From assembly GCA_963691655.1 (NCBI GenBank), contig OY829330.1, positions 1,798,001 through 1,862,000 on the forward strand: a stretch of 64,000 nt of DNA, in the 5' to 3' direction. A model generated the notes under the pieces. That model did no database searches. It saw only the letters and a program-made list of their open reading frames with translations, and was not told the DNA's origin. Below, piece after piece: positions 35,106-46,560 of this stretch (positions are counted from its first letter, which is position 1; every line of letters starts with the position of its first letter). This DNA comes from Toxonevra muliebris (Eukaryota; Arthropoda; Insecta; Diptera; Pallopteridae). A program made the position numbers and the translations under genes.

Positions 35106-35765
35106 CCAACAAACATTTGTAGCAGTTTTAAGTAAGCACGTTTGAAAACAAACTTATTTTCTACGATATTTGTAAGCATTTTGTGAAAAAATGTCTGTCC
35201 TTGCAAAAGCCTGTGTAAGTGATTTTCAAGTCCAATTTTTAGAATTTACGCCGTGTCAATAGCGAAAGCTACTTCGGGCGTCAACAATAATCCCGAAGTT
35301 GGTGCCGAACTGAAAGTTGTTGTACATAACAGAATGCAAAAATTAAATGCGAAAATGCGTAGTCATTCTTTCGTTTTCTCCTTTGAATCAAAACGGCTTT
35401 TTTTTTTTTTGATTTCGTGAAAAATTGTAAACTATGAAATCACTGTTGCCATATCAAGGGATTTCCTACTACTAGATTTTTGAGTGATTTTTTCTATTAC
35501 TGCGACAAGGATTTTTTCAATTTGAGTAAGGAAATTTGCAAATTAAGTTATTTTTTAGTTGAACAACTATTGTAGCAATTTTTCCCCCCAATTCCTTTTC
35601 AAAATTACTTTTGGTTTTACATTAAACGTGTGTTTACACTTTCAGAACATTCTTGATATTAATAATTAATTGAAAAGAAAACATTTATAAAATCATAATC
35701 ATAGAATATGCCAAAAAATGTTTAGTGAGTTGTGGATGCGCCCTTACTATTTTATTGCACACGAC

Positions 35766-35900
35766 CTAACGTTCATTTTGGTCTATGACTTACTGAAAAT
35801 CTCAGAGCTGTGTAATAAACAATGCAAAACTTGAGTGTTACAAACATTTTTAATATATAAAATCCATAAATAATTAGACCTATTCCAAAATGAACGTTAG
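35766..35900. repeat. Perfect 16-bp inverted repeat
   Basis: CTAACGTTCATTTTGG (35766-35781) is repeated in perfect reverse complement at 35885-35900, with 103 bp between. Could be the ends of a tiny MITE. Confidence 0.6.
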
Positions 35901-36339
35901 TGACTTTACGAAATGATCAAACGTTTGTTAATTCTTCCAAACGCATTGGTGATATATAACAATAATAATAATTACTTTAAAATAAAATATTTGTAAGATA
36001 AATATATATATATAAGTGAGAAAATAATGTACACAAGAAAAAAAACTTGTCTCTAATAACTTTTCCAGAATTAGGGAAAAATTCTTTGAGATATCTGGCA
36101 GCACTGTTGAAGTGTTCTTGCGTCGCATCTTTTGTGGTTATTTCAGTTGCCATTGAAAATTTCATCTGTTTTATCGGGCGACGCACGCATCGCAAGTGCA
36201 AACAATTTTAATATTAAAAAATTATATTAACTATAAAAATATATTATAATAATATTTATATTATAAATAACTAAAATAAGTGTTAAATTTATAAATGAAA
36301 GTACTATTTTAGTTTTATATTTTGTATTCAATAAAAAAA

Positions 36340-36746
36340 AGTAAAAATGGTGCCAAAAAGACCGAGATCCACGAAAATGGAAAGTAGGGAAATAGTGAAC
36401 TTATTATTTTCAAATACTGCTCAGCATCATCAACGGCATCCGCTGCTAGAGGCACGAAATTCATGGGGATGTGCTGGAAGAAAATTATGACAGGTAGCTT
36501 AGCAGAAAAATTTTCATGGCAAGGCACTGCTGAAAAAAAAGCGCACGCAGCTTAACAACATCACTGGTAATTAGGCGTAAATTTGTTTTTTTTTTATTGA
36601 TTCTTAAACAAGCTAATTCTTTCATTTTATACACACAGACATTTTCGTAATGGACGAAGGGGCCGGGAAGAAGATTTTGTTTCCACCTCCAAATCTTTTT
36701 TTCAATATGCTAAAAATCGGCAGAAGCAGCGCAGTGCAAAAATGTA
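36340..36746 (+). pseudogene. DUF4806-like gene remnant
   Basis: A plus-strand frame reads MCWKKIMTGSLAEKFSWQGT. After a possible intron (GTAATT at about 36567 to ACACAG at about 36641) another reads HFRNGRRGREEDF followed by SFFQYAKNRQKQR and a stop. The order (NSLA..FSW.G, then a C-terminal helix with SFF..AK.R) resembles the insect DUF4806 domain, found in uncharacterised, often mobile-element-linked proteins. A run of eight A breaks the frame at about 36527. Tentative. Confidence 0.4.
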
Positions 36747-37197
36747 AATTTTGTTATGTAAATTATTTGTTTTATTAGTTTTAAAATCTTTTTTTAAGTT
36801 TTATGTTCGTAAAATGAAATACGTAGAAATGTTAATTTTTATTTACATATGTGCTTTTTGAATTCGATTTTTTTAACTTTTTTGGATTTTTTTGTTCCTG
36901 AATATAATTTTTTAAGTTTTGTATATATATTACTGAAGTACAAACATATAGTTTTTAAGTAATTTTATGAAAATAAATGAAATACATATATAAATTGAAA
37001 AAAAAATGCTTACAATTTATTTAATTTATGCTTATTAAAATAAGTGTTATAGTTGGTTGTTTTTAAGCTTAGAAAACATTTACAAATTAGCATGTAAGTA
37101 ATAAAAGGAAATACTTACTAAACGCTTAAAAATACGTTTAAAATATATTGTTCAATAAGTGTTACAATACGTTGTTTTGTAAGCAAAAAACTCAAGC

Positions 37198-38562
37198 TTA
37201 ACGTAAGGAGGCCGTTTTGCTTAATAAACAATGTAATTCACTCGAATTCTTTTTTTTTTTGCTAATTTGTTTTAGTGCACATTTAACGTCATCAAGCGAA
37301 ACTTCTTCAAATTCAAAGCTAATGTTTGTATAAACTGGAATGCAGCTAATTAATGTCACCGAGGGTGTAGATTCATTGATATTCTTTACACTGTTAATGA
37401 AATACTTGTTGAAATTATTAGCAATGTTCAAACAGTCTTTGCAAAGCACATCATTAAAATTTACCGCTCCGATTTCACTTTTATGTTCTCGCAACACCTG
37501 TGATTTCAAAGCCCTCCACATTGACTTCTGGTCACGACAATTGGCTAACTGTCTCTTTGCATTCGCATTTTTTGCCCTCAGGAGCTCTTTTCTATACGTG
37601 TTTCTTGCACGCTTGTATACTTCCCAATCGATAACATCTCCGGCAAACCTTGCTCTTTGTCGCAATTGTTTTTTTTTTTGTCTTTTAAGTTGATGTAAAC
37701 GGTTACTAAACCAAGTGTTTGTATTTTGAAGCATTCTCTTTTCAGTAATAAAACTCTTAACGACATTCAATATTCTGCTTGTAAATTCATTTGCTACATT
37801 ATTAATATCATTGATGCCACATATTTGATAGACTTTATACTTGTGTATCGCTTCTAAGAGCTCATTTTTTGAGTATCGTATGCTTTTTGCAATTTTACAA
37901 TTTTCATTAAATCCGTTACCTTTCTTAATATCGAATTTTATTAGTAGAGCTTCATGATCACTTATACTTAACGTACAGTCCACATTAGTAGATAAATTTA
38001 TCGCGTTCGATATCACATAATCAATTAGGGTACTGGTTGTAGATGTTATTGTAGTCGGCACGTTCACATATTGTTTGCAACCATTCTCATCAACTATTTG
38101 ACTAATTTCTCTCCTGTAAGTATCAGTTTCATTAAGCCAATTTTCGTTAAAGTCTCCAACTACAATTATTTCTTTTCCTAGATCACATAAATAGTCCATA
38201 AGTTCAACAAATATTTCACAGAACCAGCTTTTAGATGAACTTGGTGACCTATATAGGCCAGCTAATATAAACGAACTGTCTCCACATCTTACTTTTACTA
38301 CCAAGCACCATACGTCAGTATTATGCGCAAATGTTTTTAAGATTTCATATTGATATTATGTATGTATACTACTATTTTATTAATGTATGTATACTACTAC
38401 ACCGCCTGTGTGTCTAGATACACTATCGCACCTCAGCAGATTGTATCCGTCAAAATTAATTTCGTTATCCATTATCATATTTGTAATACAAGTTTCAACT
38501 AATACAAGGATATCTAATTCGTAATTATTAATTGTGTGTACAAGCTCTGTATAATTCGCCAC
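37198..38562 (-). pseudogene. Endonuclease of the CR1-like LINE
   Basis: An APE-type endonuclease that would nick target DNA for reverse transcription. The N-terminal part (38562-38380) has DILVLVETCIT with the catalytic Glu. The rest (38304-37235) has LAGLYRSPSS, VVGDFNENW (catalytic Asp/Asn) and SISDHEALL (catalytic Asp/His), then a long basic linker. A frame break between the parts coincides with a 17-bp direct repeat, ATGTATGTATACTACTA, at about 38357 and 38382. The last residues of the open frame (37234-37198) belong to the insertion. Confidence 0.8.
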
Positions 38563-38649
38563 CAGACTTTAGATGTTGTGGTACATTATTGAAATTTGGT
38601 TTCGTTTAGTTTTGCTTGTTTCTATTTGAACTTTCTTTTTAAAAACTGC

Positions 38650-39628
38650 TCATTCTTTGCTTCGACTATCATGGTCAACATCTAAATTAAGCTTTAATTT
38701 TTGGTTAGCTTGCACGAAATTATTGCATTTCATATCTTTCTCACAAAAAACTCTCCCGTTGTTGCATTCACTTCCTATATGGTTATAACCCCAGCAATTG
38801 TAGCATTTTTTGACCCATACATAAGGATACGCTTTACACGAATCCCAACCAACGTTTCATATTGAAGATTCTATTATCTTTTTATAGATTTCTGTACTTA
38901 CTTTTATTACAGAATTATAAGTATCTTTTCTTTGAGTCTTGTATGTATATGCGAACGCACTCAATATCACACTGTACATCATTTTGTGATTTTTTTGCTT
39001 CACATATTTTCGTTTTTTCCCACTCAGAATTTAAGCCATATACAATTAAACAAGGTTCTCTCATTTTAGGTATTATGACATTATACTCGTTCGCAAGTTT
39101 CATTTTAACTTAATTTTCGATTTTATTTCTCGAGTCAACATCTGCACACTCAATAGCAATTGCACCATCTCTTTGGTTAGATACAGATCTTACTTTAAGA
39201 GAAAGTGATAACGGATCAATATTGCTCTTAATATCATTTTTTGTTTTATCGTTTTTTTGTGTAACTTTCGGCATTATTATAACAGGAGGTTCCCCTCTCA
39301 CTGCACCAGCATATGACAGTTTAGACATTTTTTGTTCCGTCATTATAGATGTTTTTGTATTATCCACTTTCGTCTTCATTTGTTTCAATTCATTGTTGTT
39401 GTTCAATAACATACTTTTAATCTTATTTATTCTATCCATCATATTATTAGAAAATTGCTGACATTCTGTACACATAAAGAGAATGCATTCATTTTCAGTG
39501 ATTAGTCTTTTATCATATTCACTCAAGTTCACACAACTTAGATGATAAGATCCGTTACAGAATCCCCTGCAGTTAATACATTCTTTGTCTCTTTTCAAAG
39601 GCTTAGTGCAAATTCGGTACGAAGCCAT
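38650..39628 (-). pseudogene. ORF1 protein of the CR1-like LINE
   Basis: Starts MASYRICTKPL. Cysteine and histidine pairs (CINC, CNGSYHLSC, CTEC within the first 65 residues) form a PHD-like finger as in CR1-type ORF1 proteins. A basic and coiled middle follows. After a frame change near 39105 an RNA-binding-like part continues (39103-38915), and a CCHC knuckle CYNCWGYNHIGSEC lies at about 38770-38812, before the stop at 38650. At least one frame break makes it non-functional. Confidence 0.7.
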
Positions 39629-39834
39629 TATTTCTCACTCAAGTAGATCTTTGACCCTTTAAAAAATTTTTTAAGCGTCAATTTTGTTATAACGTAAAAA
39701 AATGTGATATGATGGCTTCAAGGCTTAAAATTTTTAGGTTCAATTACAAATTTTGAAGATTGCCCGCTAGTGGTCTAGTAATGATATTTTAATCTTAATG
39801 TAAAAATAATAATTTTATTTCACGATCGTTTCTA

Positions 39835-40353
39835 TTAACACGTCTGTATCGTTCGACGTCTATGTATATATAAAATTATGAATTGGCGTTCCGATGCATG
39901 AGTAAAATGCCTCATAGGCACCAGCATGTTGTTACGACTCGAGCGAGAAAAAGTTAATCTGCGATGCAAATAATTTGGTTCTTTCGTTGATATTATTTTG
40001 TGTAGTAGTAGCAATGAGCGATAGTTCAAATAATTGTCAAAGGAAACCGAATATATTTGTTTAGCAAATCTAGTCACACTGTTTCAATCCGTATACGTAT
40101 CTGGCTATATTGTTAAAAACTAAATTTAATTTACGTTTAGAGGCCGAATTACAATTTGAAAATATTTCACATCCATACAATAGTGGAGGAACAAGTAATG
40201 ATTTGGCTACTAGCATTTGAGTTTTTTGAGGAGTGAAAAATTGCATGTTCCAGAGCCCCCTAAGAATGCCATAAACTTTACCAACAGTTTTATTAACGTG
40301 CGTATTCCAAGAAAGTGTTTTGTTAAAAATTACACCAAGATTTTTTGCATAAT
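39835..40353 (-). pseudogene. LINE RT thumb / C-terminal fragment
   Basis: Minus-strand reading gives KNLGVIFNKTLSWNTHVNK, then KVYGILRGL, PPLLYGCEIF, YRSLLLLHKII and RLTFSRSSRNN. These are the blocks after the YLG motif of LINE RTs. It begins abruptly at 40353 (5'-truncated) and is unlike the CR1-like RT at 33.7-35.1 kb. Confidence 0.65.
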
Positions 40354-40359
40354 CAACAA

Positions 40360-40490
40360 ACGCAGTTACATATCACAAATCAGATATGCAACTGTTTCCA
40401 GCCGGCACCACGTGGAGGTGATAGACCAAACATCCATCAGATCACTCAATTACGGCACGTATCGAAATACATGTTGGTCCCCTTGAGTGA
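40360..40490 (-). repeat. 5'-end fragment of the LOA-like LINE
   Basis: Matches 60228-60375, the 5' untranslated end of LOA copy B, in the same orientation (shared blocks AATTACGGCAC, AATACATGTTGGTCCCC and TTGAGTGACTGACA). It directly abuts the 3' LINE fragment ending at 40353. Confidence 0.7.
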
Positions 40491-41054
40491 CTGACAGCCT
40501 GATAGCCGAAGGGTAGGGCTGCTTTAACCTTATTATTGAGCCATGGAGGGGTGTTATAAGGCCATAATAACGCTATTGCACTTTCGATTTGGAAATAATT
40601 CATATTCGCGAAATGACTTTATTTCTAATCCGAAATGGAAATAACACCAGTGTGACGTTATTACACTTAAAGACAAAAACGTAAAATGGGTCTGTGAGGT
40701 TAATTTTTTTAATAAACTTGTCCAGCGGTACGTGATTGTTGACAACGTTCTTACATTTCTTACGACAGTTTTTTTATTCTTAACTCCGGTATTATTTACT
40801 TAAATTGTTTTTTTTTATCAAATTTGCAGCCAAACCCCTTCTAAATAGAATTTTTAACCCATTTATGCTCTCTGTTGCCGATAGTAATAGTTTTAAAGAG
40901 ATTTTGTCAAACTTTTTTTTCGGGAACTGTTTTCTGATGACAATTTGGGACCAATTTATCAAGTAATAATGCAAAAATTTATTGTTACTGTGGAAATTTA
41001 GTAAACTTTTTTTAAAAAATCCTTCCAACATTTTTTTTTATTTGCACCATAAAT
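40491..41054. other. Non-coding DNA
   Basis: No gene or clear repeat seen. Confidence 0.5.
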
Positions 41055-41062
41055 GCATAGAT

Positions 41063-41869
41063 CAGCGGCCCTCAACTGTGCTCGTTCTCCGCCCCCCTTT
41101 TCGAATCTGCGGCAAACCAGTCCCTCCCTACTTTGATTTTGACACAACTATTTCTAATGCTGGTTTAATATTTTTTTAATTAAATCATACCAGCCTGGGT
41201 AAAATTCCAGTTTTTCCGTAGTTCGGAGGAGGCTCTGGTTAGTCTTCGTCAAAGATAAACTAGGCTAGTAAATTTATTTAGTAGTTGAATAGTTTCTCGT
41301 GGGAAAAACTAGCATGGTGAAGTTTTAGTTAGAAACTCGCTAGCAAAAACTAACCAAATAATAAATCGAGCCAATCATGCCATCATCGTAAGTGATTCCT
41401 AATGTTAAGCTTGTGATAGTAAAAGGTAGTCGAGAAACCAACCAAAGGAAAACAATGGCGGTGATTTGGAATAAAAAGACGGTGATTTGGAAATCGAGGG
41501 AAAATTAGAGAAACTCGTTAGGGCCTCGTTGGTAGTGTGATATTTAGTGCTGCTGCGAACATAAATTTATTTAACCTTAAGTTCTTCGAAAACGGTATTT
41601 TACATTCGATTTTTTTTTTTTAACAATTTGTCGTATTTTTGCGGTTTAAGCCAAAAATGAAAAATGTGAAACTAAAATGTGCTCTTAACATATAATATGA
41701 AAGAAAAGAAAAATTATGAGTAGAGAAATTATTTTGTTGAATACTAAATATTACGATTACGGTTCATTACAGAGCATTCAAATATTTGTTTATTGAAATA
41801 TCTCCGCACCTCCCTTCAAATCTGTCTACGCCCCCCTAGGGTGCGGGCCCCACCACTTGAGAACCACTG
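41063..41869. mobile_element. Non-autonomous hAT element, exact 8-bp target duplication
   Basis: The flanks GCATAGAT (41055-41062) and GCATAGAT (41870-41877) are identical. Ends are CAGCGGCCCTCAA and, at the right, TTGAGAACCACTG, with C/G-rich subterminal DNA. At 807 bp it has no transposase frame. Confidence 0.85.
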
Positions 41870-42177
41870 GCATAGATGTTTCTACACAATTACATTTTTA
41901 GCTCACTTCATATGTTTGCCTCTAATGATCTGGATAGCCGTAAAGAGGTGACTCAACAAAAACATAATTTCTCCCTTATTTCATTTGTACCATTTTACCT
42001 TTCCACAACATGTTATTGGCGCAAAAACCTTTGTCACTGTTGTCTATTATCTTTATAGAATTAAAACCAACAAAGTTTTGAAACAATAACATTGTTAGAA
42101 GGGCTGGCTCATGGTAAGAAAAAAATAGGGAAAACTACATTGTTTGAGTCTCGTTTTATAGGCGACCCTGACCCTTG

Positions 42178-43259
42178 CAGAGTATTGATGGGTAACGCAG
42201 CGCTGCGTTAAGGCTTTGCCACATAAAGTCCATTGTGTACGTGGGAGCGAAGTATACAACTGACAACTACTATAAAACATATGAAATCGTATGTGGTGTG
42301 GTTCATACACAACGTATCCGTTGAAGTAACGCAAGAAGTTGGGCAACTTTCAACTTTGCCATAATTTGAGAGAGAGTTGTGTGTGTGGTAGCAATCAGCT
42401 GATTAATTTTTTGTATGATTGTATATCCGTTGGCGAAGTACGCATTTGGTCGCCTCTCTCCTTCACTTCCTTCATGTCAGTTGTATACTTCGCTCTCACG
42501 TACACAACGTACTCTATGTGCCAGAGCCTTTACGCTATTGCGTTGATACATTGTTGCGTTATTTGGCTGATACACTTATTGACAATGCTGTAGCGCAATA
42601 ACTCAATATCAAAACAATAGCGCAAAAAAATATTCAACCCATTGAGCCATTAACTCAGTGTCAAAAAATGCAATGCTGTAACGCAGTATCTCAGTATCAA
42701 AAAACGACACCCGATAGCACAAAAAATATTCAGCGCATTGAGCCAATTGGGGCTTGGCATCATTTGATAAAAAATGAATGATAAATAGGACAAAAAGAAT
42801 GTATTATGTTTTCTTTGTTTTTATTCGTTTTTTGTTTTATATTAAGCATAAAATATGTGGACACAAAAATAAGATGAATTATGTTAACTGCACAAAAATG
42901 TATTGCTTTAAAATTATCTTTTTAAGGATAAACTTAAAATAGATATTTAAATACTTGTAAAGACATATATGTATGTAGAATATTAAATAAAAACTTAAAA
43001 GTCATTATAACCTAAATTATAATTTAAGAAAACAATTTGCGATATTTTGGAAGCTTCCAATCTTTGATGCACGGAAAAATATTCGCTAACAAGGAGCAGA
43101 TGTGGTTGAAATACGCAGGGAATTGTGTATATCGGTTTCTGACAAAAACAAATACTTTGTCATGGCGCAATTGCGTTAACTCACTGTGCTGATACGGAAG
43201 ATTGTGCTTGCGTCATTGTATCAACGCACAAAAATTCTCAGCGTTACCCATCCCTACTG
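42178..43259. mobile_element. TIR element with GATGGGTAACGC ends
   Basis: Left CAGAGTATTGATGGGTAACGC and right, in reverse complement, CAGTAGGGATGGGTAACGC. The element is non-coding, 1,082 bp. It contains two long inverted arms (42208-42265 and 42475-42533) and a two-copy tandem repeat. hAT-like by its ends; I see no target duplication. Confidence 0.65.
42588..42752. repeat. Two-copy tandem repeat of about 80 bp
   Basis: Both units read AATGCTGTARCGCA, CTCARTATCAAAA, ATATTCARC and CATTGAGCCA in order, at about 42588-42663 and 42672-42752. Part of the 42178-43259 element. Confidence 0.65.
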
Positions 43260-43273
43260 TAAAACAGCACATT

Positions 43274-44440
43274 AGGGATGTGCAATTGGAAAGAAAAATC
43301 GATTTTCGACTTTTGGATTGATCAGAAATTCAAAGTCGATTAATCGACTTTTTAAGTTCATGAAAATCGATTAATCGACTTTTTTCGAATTTTTGTTGCA
43401 TGGAATAAAAAAAAAACGGAAGGAAAGAATTTTGATATGAGTTACTTATGTGGTATCACAGTGGGGCGTTCAGGCCTAAGTGTGTCTCTCGACAGCCACT
43501 CCAACCCAACCTAACATACTTATGTATGTGTATATATTTACAATATATAGTATAAACTTTTTTTAATTTTTATTGAATGGAATTTAAAATAAGTAATTTA
43601 AAGTAAATGGTTTGTTTTAAATGGCATACAGTTTATATGACCTTAGTACAACCAGCCACTTGTTTGTATATTTATACATACTACTGCGGTCTAAAAAGGG
43701 TTTTTTTTTGCATAAAGCTGTAGAAAAGATATATTTATCTAAAACTTTAGAAATACACTTCGGGTACCAAATCGGATAAGTTCCACGCCCACTTCCCATA
43801 TAATCTAATCTCGAAATACTTATATCTTGTAAAGTTTTATAGATAAAAAGCTGAATTTTGGCGAGTAGATATATTTACTCGATAATTTTAACTATAGCGA
43901 AAACAGAGAAAATCGGTCAACTTCCACGCCTACTCTTCATATATAGTTAATTTGGATATATATCAATATGATATTATATTATGACCTCTAAAATCTCACA
44001 GAAGTACAGCCACTACCCTCCGACCCCTTCCCCTTTTACGTTCATCGTTTTTTACTTATTCCATCGGTATTATTTGATATTATTCGTCATCATATGCAAA
44101 TTTTGTGTGAGTAAATGGAATATGGATGTGTGAAGTATAATAATACACAGCAGACTAAACAGGGAGAAAACTATTTTAGAACTATTAATTTTTAAATAAA
44201 ATGCAAAAAATTACTAGTACCTAAAGCAGTACTGCATGTACTACAAATCCACAGTTGGAAAAATTTTGTACAATTTAAAATAAATGTGAGAACTGAATTG
44301 GTAGTTACAAAAAAATTTTGCACTAAAAGTCGAAAGTAAAAGTCGACTTTCGATTAAGTTTAGCAATTCAAAGTCGATAATAAAAAGTTGAAATTTTAAT
44401 CCAAAAGTCGATTAAAGTCGAAATCGATTTGCACATCCCT
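43274..44440. mobile_element. TIR element with AGGGATGTGCAA ends
   Basis: The left AGGGATGTGCAA and right TTTGCACATCCCT ends are inverted, both followed inward by repeated TCGAAAGTCGA / AATCGATT motifs. The flanking octamers CAGCACAT and CAACACAC agree at six of eight bases, possibly a decayed hAT duplication. Non-coding. A SINE tail sits at 43452. A fragment of the family is at 22087-22206. Confidence 0.65.
43452..43516 (+). repeat. 65-bp SINE tail with 9-bp target duplication
   Basis: The insert runs from GGTATCACAGTGGGG to CCAACCTAACA and is flanked by TACTTATGT on both sides (43443-43451 and 43517-43525). It is a 3'-end-only copy of the tail seen at 14.6 and 62.1 kb. Confidence 0.75.
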
Positions 44441-45281
44441 ACAACACACACGCAATTTACATAATAAAATCTAAAGACATTTCTTTTAAGAGCATCGTGT
44501 TTATTTCCATAATATTATAGCCAATTTCCACCTAAGGTTATGGGCAGCCACATTGCTTGGCCTTAATATATTTTGAAAAATAAGGAAATAAATTTGATAC
44601 AGCTTTTAACTAAGGCACCTGTTGTAAAAAGTTCCAAAATGGCAGAATAGAAGTACACAATCCAGAAATTAAACAGCAATAATTATTTCAAGTGGCGATA
44701 CAAAGTCAAAAGATTAAATTAAAAGAAAAAGGCGCCTGGAGTGCGATAAGTCAATTACAAAAATTGACTAAGAATACCCTAAAATGAAATTATCTTCCAC
44801 AAAACATTTTTCAGTCGGGATTTTTAAACATTTGCTAAGAATATTATTTGTATATTTATCCGAAGTAAACATATTTCTAATTGTATCACTAATTAGTTAA
44901 ATAAATACAATTTATTAAAGCAATTAAAAATACAATTTAGTCTAACTTAGATAACTTGTATCTTGTGATTCCTGTCGATTTCCGCGTTCTAACTGGTTTT
45001 ATAATAAAGACTGGAATTTCTTCTTTCCATTGATACAAATTAGTAAAAAAAATTTTTTTCATTGGCAACAAGAAGTTATAGTATACTTTTAGGACTAATT
45101 TTTTCTTATGATAGAAGGTGATGTAAGCAATTTTTTTGATGCAAATTGTCATTAAAAATTACTAGTTGGTAAACCCCCGGTAACCGGGGCTATTTTTTTG
45201 CGGAAGAAATCTCTTTATGAAAAAAACAAATTTCAAAAGGGAACCAAACTATTCGTTGGTGTTTGTTTTGTTATTTGTGTA
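44441..45281. other. Non-coding DNA with one strong hairpin
   Basis: AT-rich. CCCCGGTAACCGGGG at about 45175-45189 is a near-perfect palindrome followed by CTATTTTTTT; it could be a transposon-end hairpin, unproven. Confidence 0.4.
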
Positions 45282-45560
45282 CACGGTTGCCACTTTCGTC
45301 CTTTTGGACCAAAAGTGGTCCTTTTATTTTCGTTTGGTCCGCTGGTCCTTTTTTTCTGAATTGGTCCTTTTTCAAAAATATTAAGTAATTAACTTTCATA
45401 TGTAATGTATGAGTCACTCTGTGACTAAAAAATGTGATGTTAAAAAAATCAGTGTAAGAAAGTTGTAGTAATGAAAGGTTATATTAAACAAAATAGTGTC
45501 TTTATTAAATGCAGTAAAATTATTTGGAATTTTTCAGAACAAACTTGATGACAATTTTTT

Positions 45561-45939
45561 TAAAAATCACTTTTTTGACCCAATTTTTGTTTATTTGAAT
45601 TAGGGAGGGCAGGCCCTTCCCGAAAAACGGATTTTTGGCATTAAAATGTATTCAATAAATAGTAAAATAACGAATAAAAGAAACTAAATGGATACATGAC
45701 GCACTAAATTCGGTGTCCATTTTGGTTCTTTTTCTTGTGATTTGAATACAAATACCTTGACCTTTTAATTTGCGCGACACAAGTGCAATTTATGCATGAT
45801 GTATTCATTATAGTCATATCTTTTTCTAGTTATTTTTACTATTTTTTGAAAAAATTTTAGCGACAAGAACCCGAACCGAGAAAGGGCGGCACGCCCCAAT
45901 TCATATTAACAAAATTTGAGTCAAAAAGTGATTTTTAAT
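45561..45939. repeat. Inverted-repeat element nested in the hAT element
   Basis: Arms of about 50 bp (45561-45610 and 45886-45939) match in reverse complement: AAAAATCACTTTTT, GAC, CAA and TTTTGTT followed by ATTRGGG. The interior is non-coding. Probably a separate MITE of about 380 bp. Confidence 0.6.
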
Positions 45940-45999
45940 CCCAATCAGAAGTGTAATCTGAACATTTACCAATAATTTGAAAACAATAGAATAACTTTT

Positions 46000-46560
46000 T
46001 TTCAATACGGCTGCCTAATTGAATCCGCCTTGCTGGCAATGGCGTCTTCAGTAAGTCTGCCATCATGTTTTCGGTCGGACAGTGAGTGCAACTTTTTTAT
46101 CTACTTAGTCCTTTTGAAAACAAACTCGCGTGTCTTTGTGCTTTTACTGGGCAGAAAACTTCTCTCCTTCAATCAGTCTCAAGCAACTTTGTCTTCGTAC
46201 AACTTAGTTGGTGCGCTCATTTGTTGATTAAATCCACTCAAAATTCGCCGAAGTCACACCAAGTCTTTGCATGCTTCTAATAAAGATGTAAACACAGACC
46301 TGGTCAATGAAAGAGCATCTAAGTTGCTGACGAAATCTACTTTGGTTTCGATACTACTGAGTAGTAAAGATTTAGCAATGCCATTCTGTTGAGGAGTATA
46401 TGACACTGCTTTTTGGTTTAGAATACCGTTTTTTTCTAAATTTCGGGGCTTTCAAGACACATCTTCTTTTTTCTTTGATATCTAATTTCAAAAATGACTT
46501 TACATTTGTATTCATCTATAAAAGAATATACTTTCTGCCCTGTTATTTTTTGATTTGTCG
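46000..46560 (-). pseudogene. Ty1/copia pol fragment
   Basis: Minus-strand reading has KNGILNQKAVSYTPQQNGIA (46380-46440), the integrase block holding the catalytic-region NG motif of copia elements. After a deletion, TKLYED (about 46195) and TENMMADLLKTPLP (about 46045) follow, the RNase H end of copia pol. The RT between them is missing. Heavily broken. Confidence 0.65.

Larger units (their letters stand above)
35110..37235. other. 2.1-kb insertion splitting the LINE
   Basis: The LINE coding sequence stops at about 37235 and resumes at about 35105. The DNA between is AT-rich and holds a DUF4806-like remnant and a 16-bp inverted repeat. I found no matching ends or target duplication, so the type of insertion is unknown. 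Confidence 0.6.
33677..39628 (-). mobile_element. CR1-like LINE, interrupted
   Basis: ORF1 (39628-38650), endonuclease (38562-37235) and RT (35105-33677) lie in the right order and strand for one LINE. Between the endonuclease linker and the RT, 2.1 kb of unrelated DNA (about 35110-37235) is inserted. The ORF1 with a PHD-like finger plus CCHC and the FADD-type RT fit the CR1/Daphne side of the LINE tree; clade is inference. Confidence 0.7.

Noticed and set aside
35445..36108. CACTGTTGCC ... GGCAGCACTG as a hAT element
   Set aside because: The ends are loosely similar but the flanking octamers (TATGAAAT and TTGAAGTG) do not match.
40217..40486. 89-codon plus-strand frame
   Set aside because: It crosses the joint between two LINE fragments that are coding or untranslated on the other strand.
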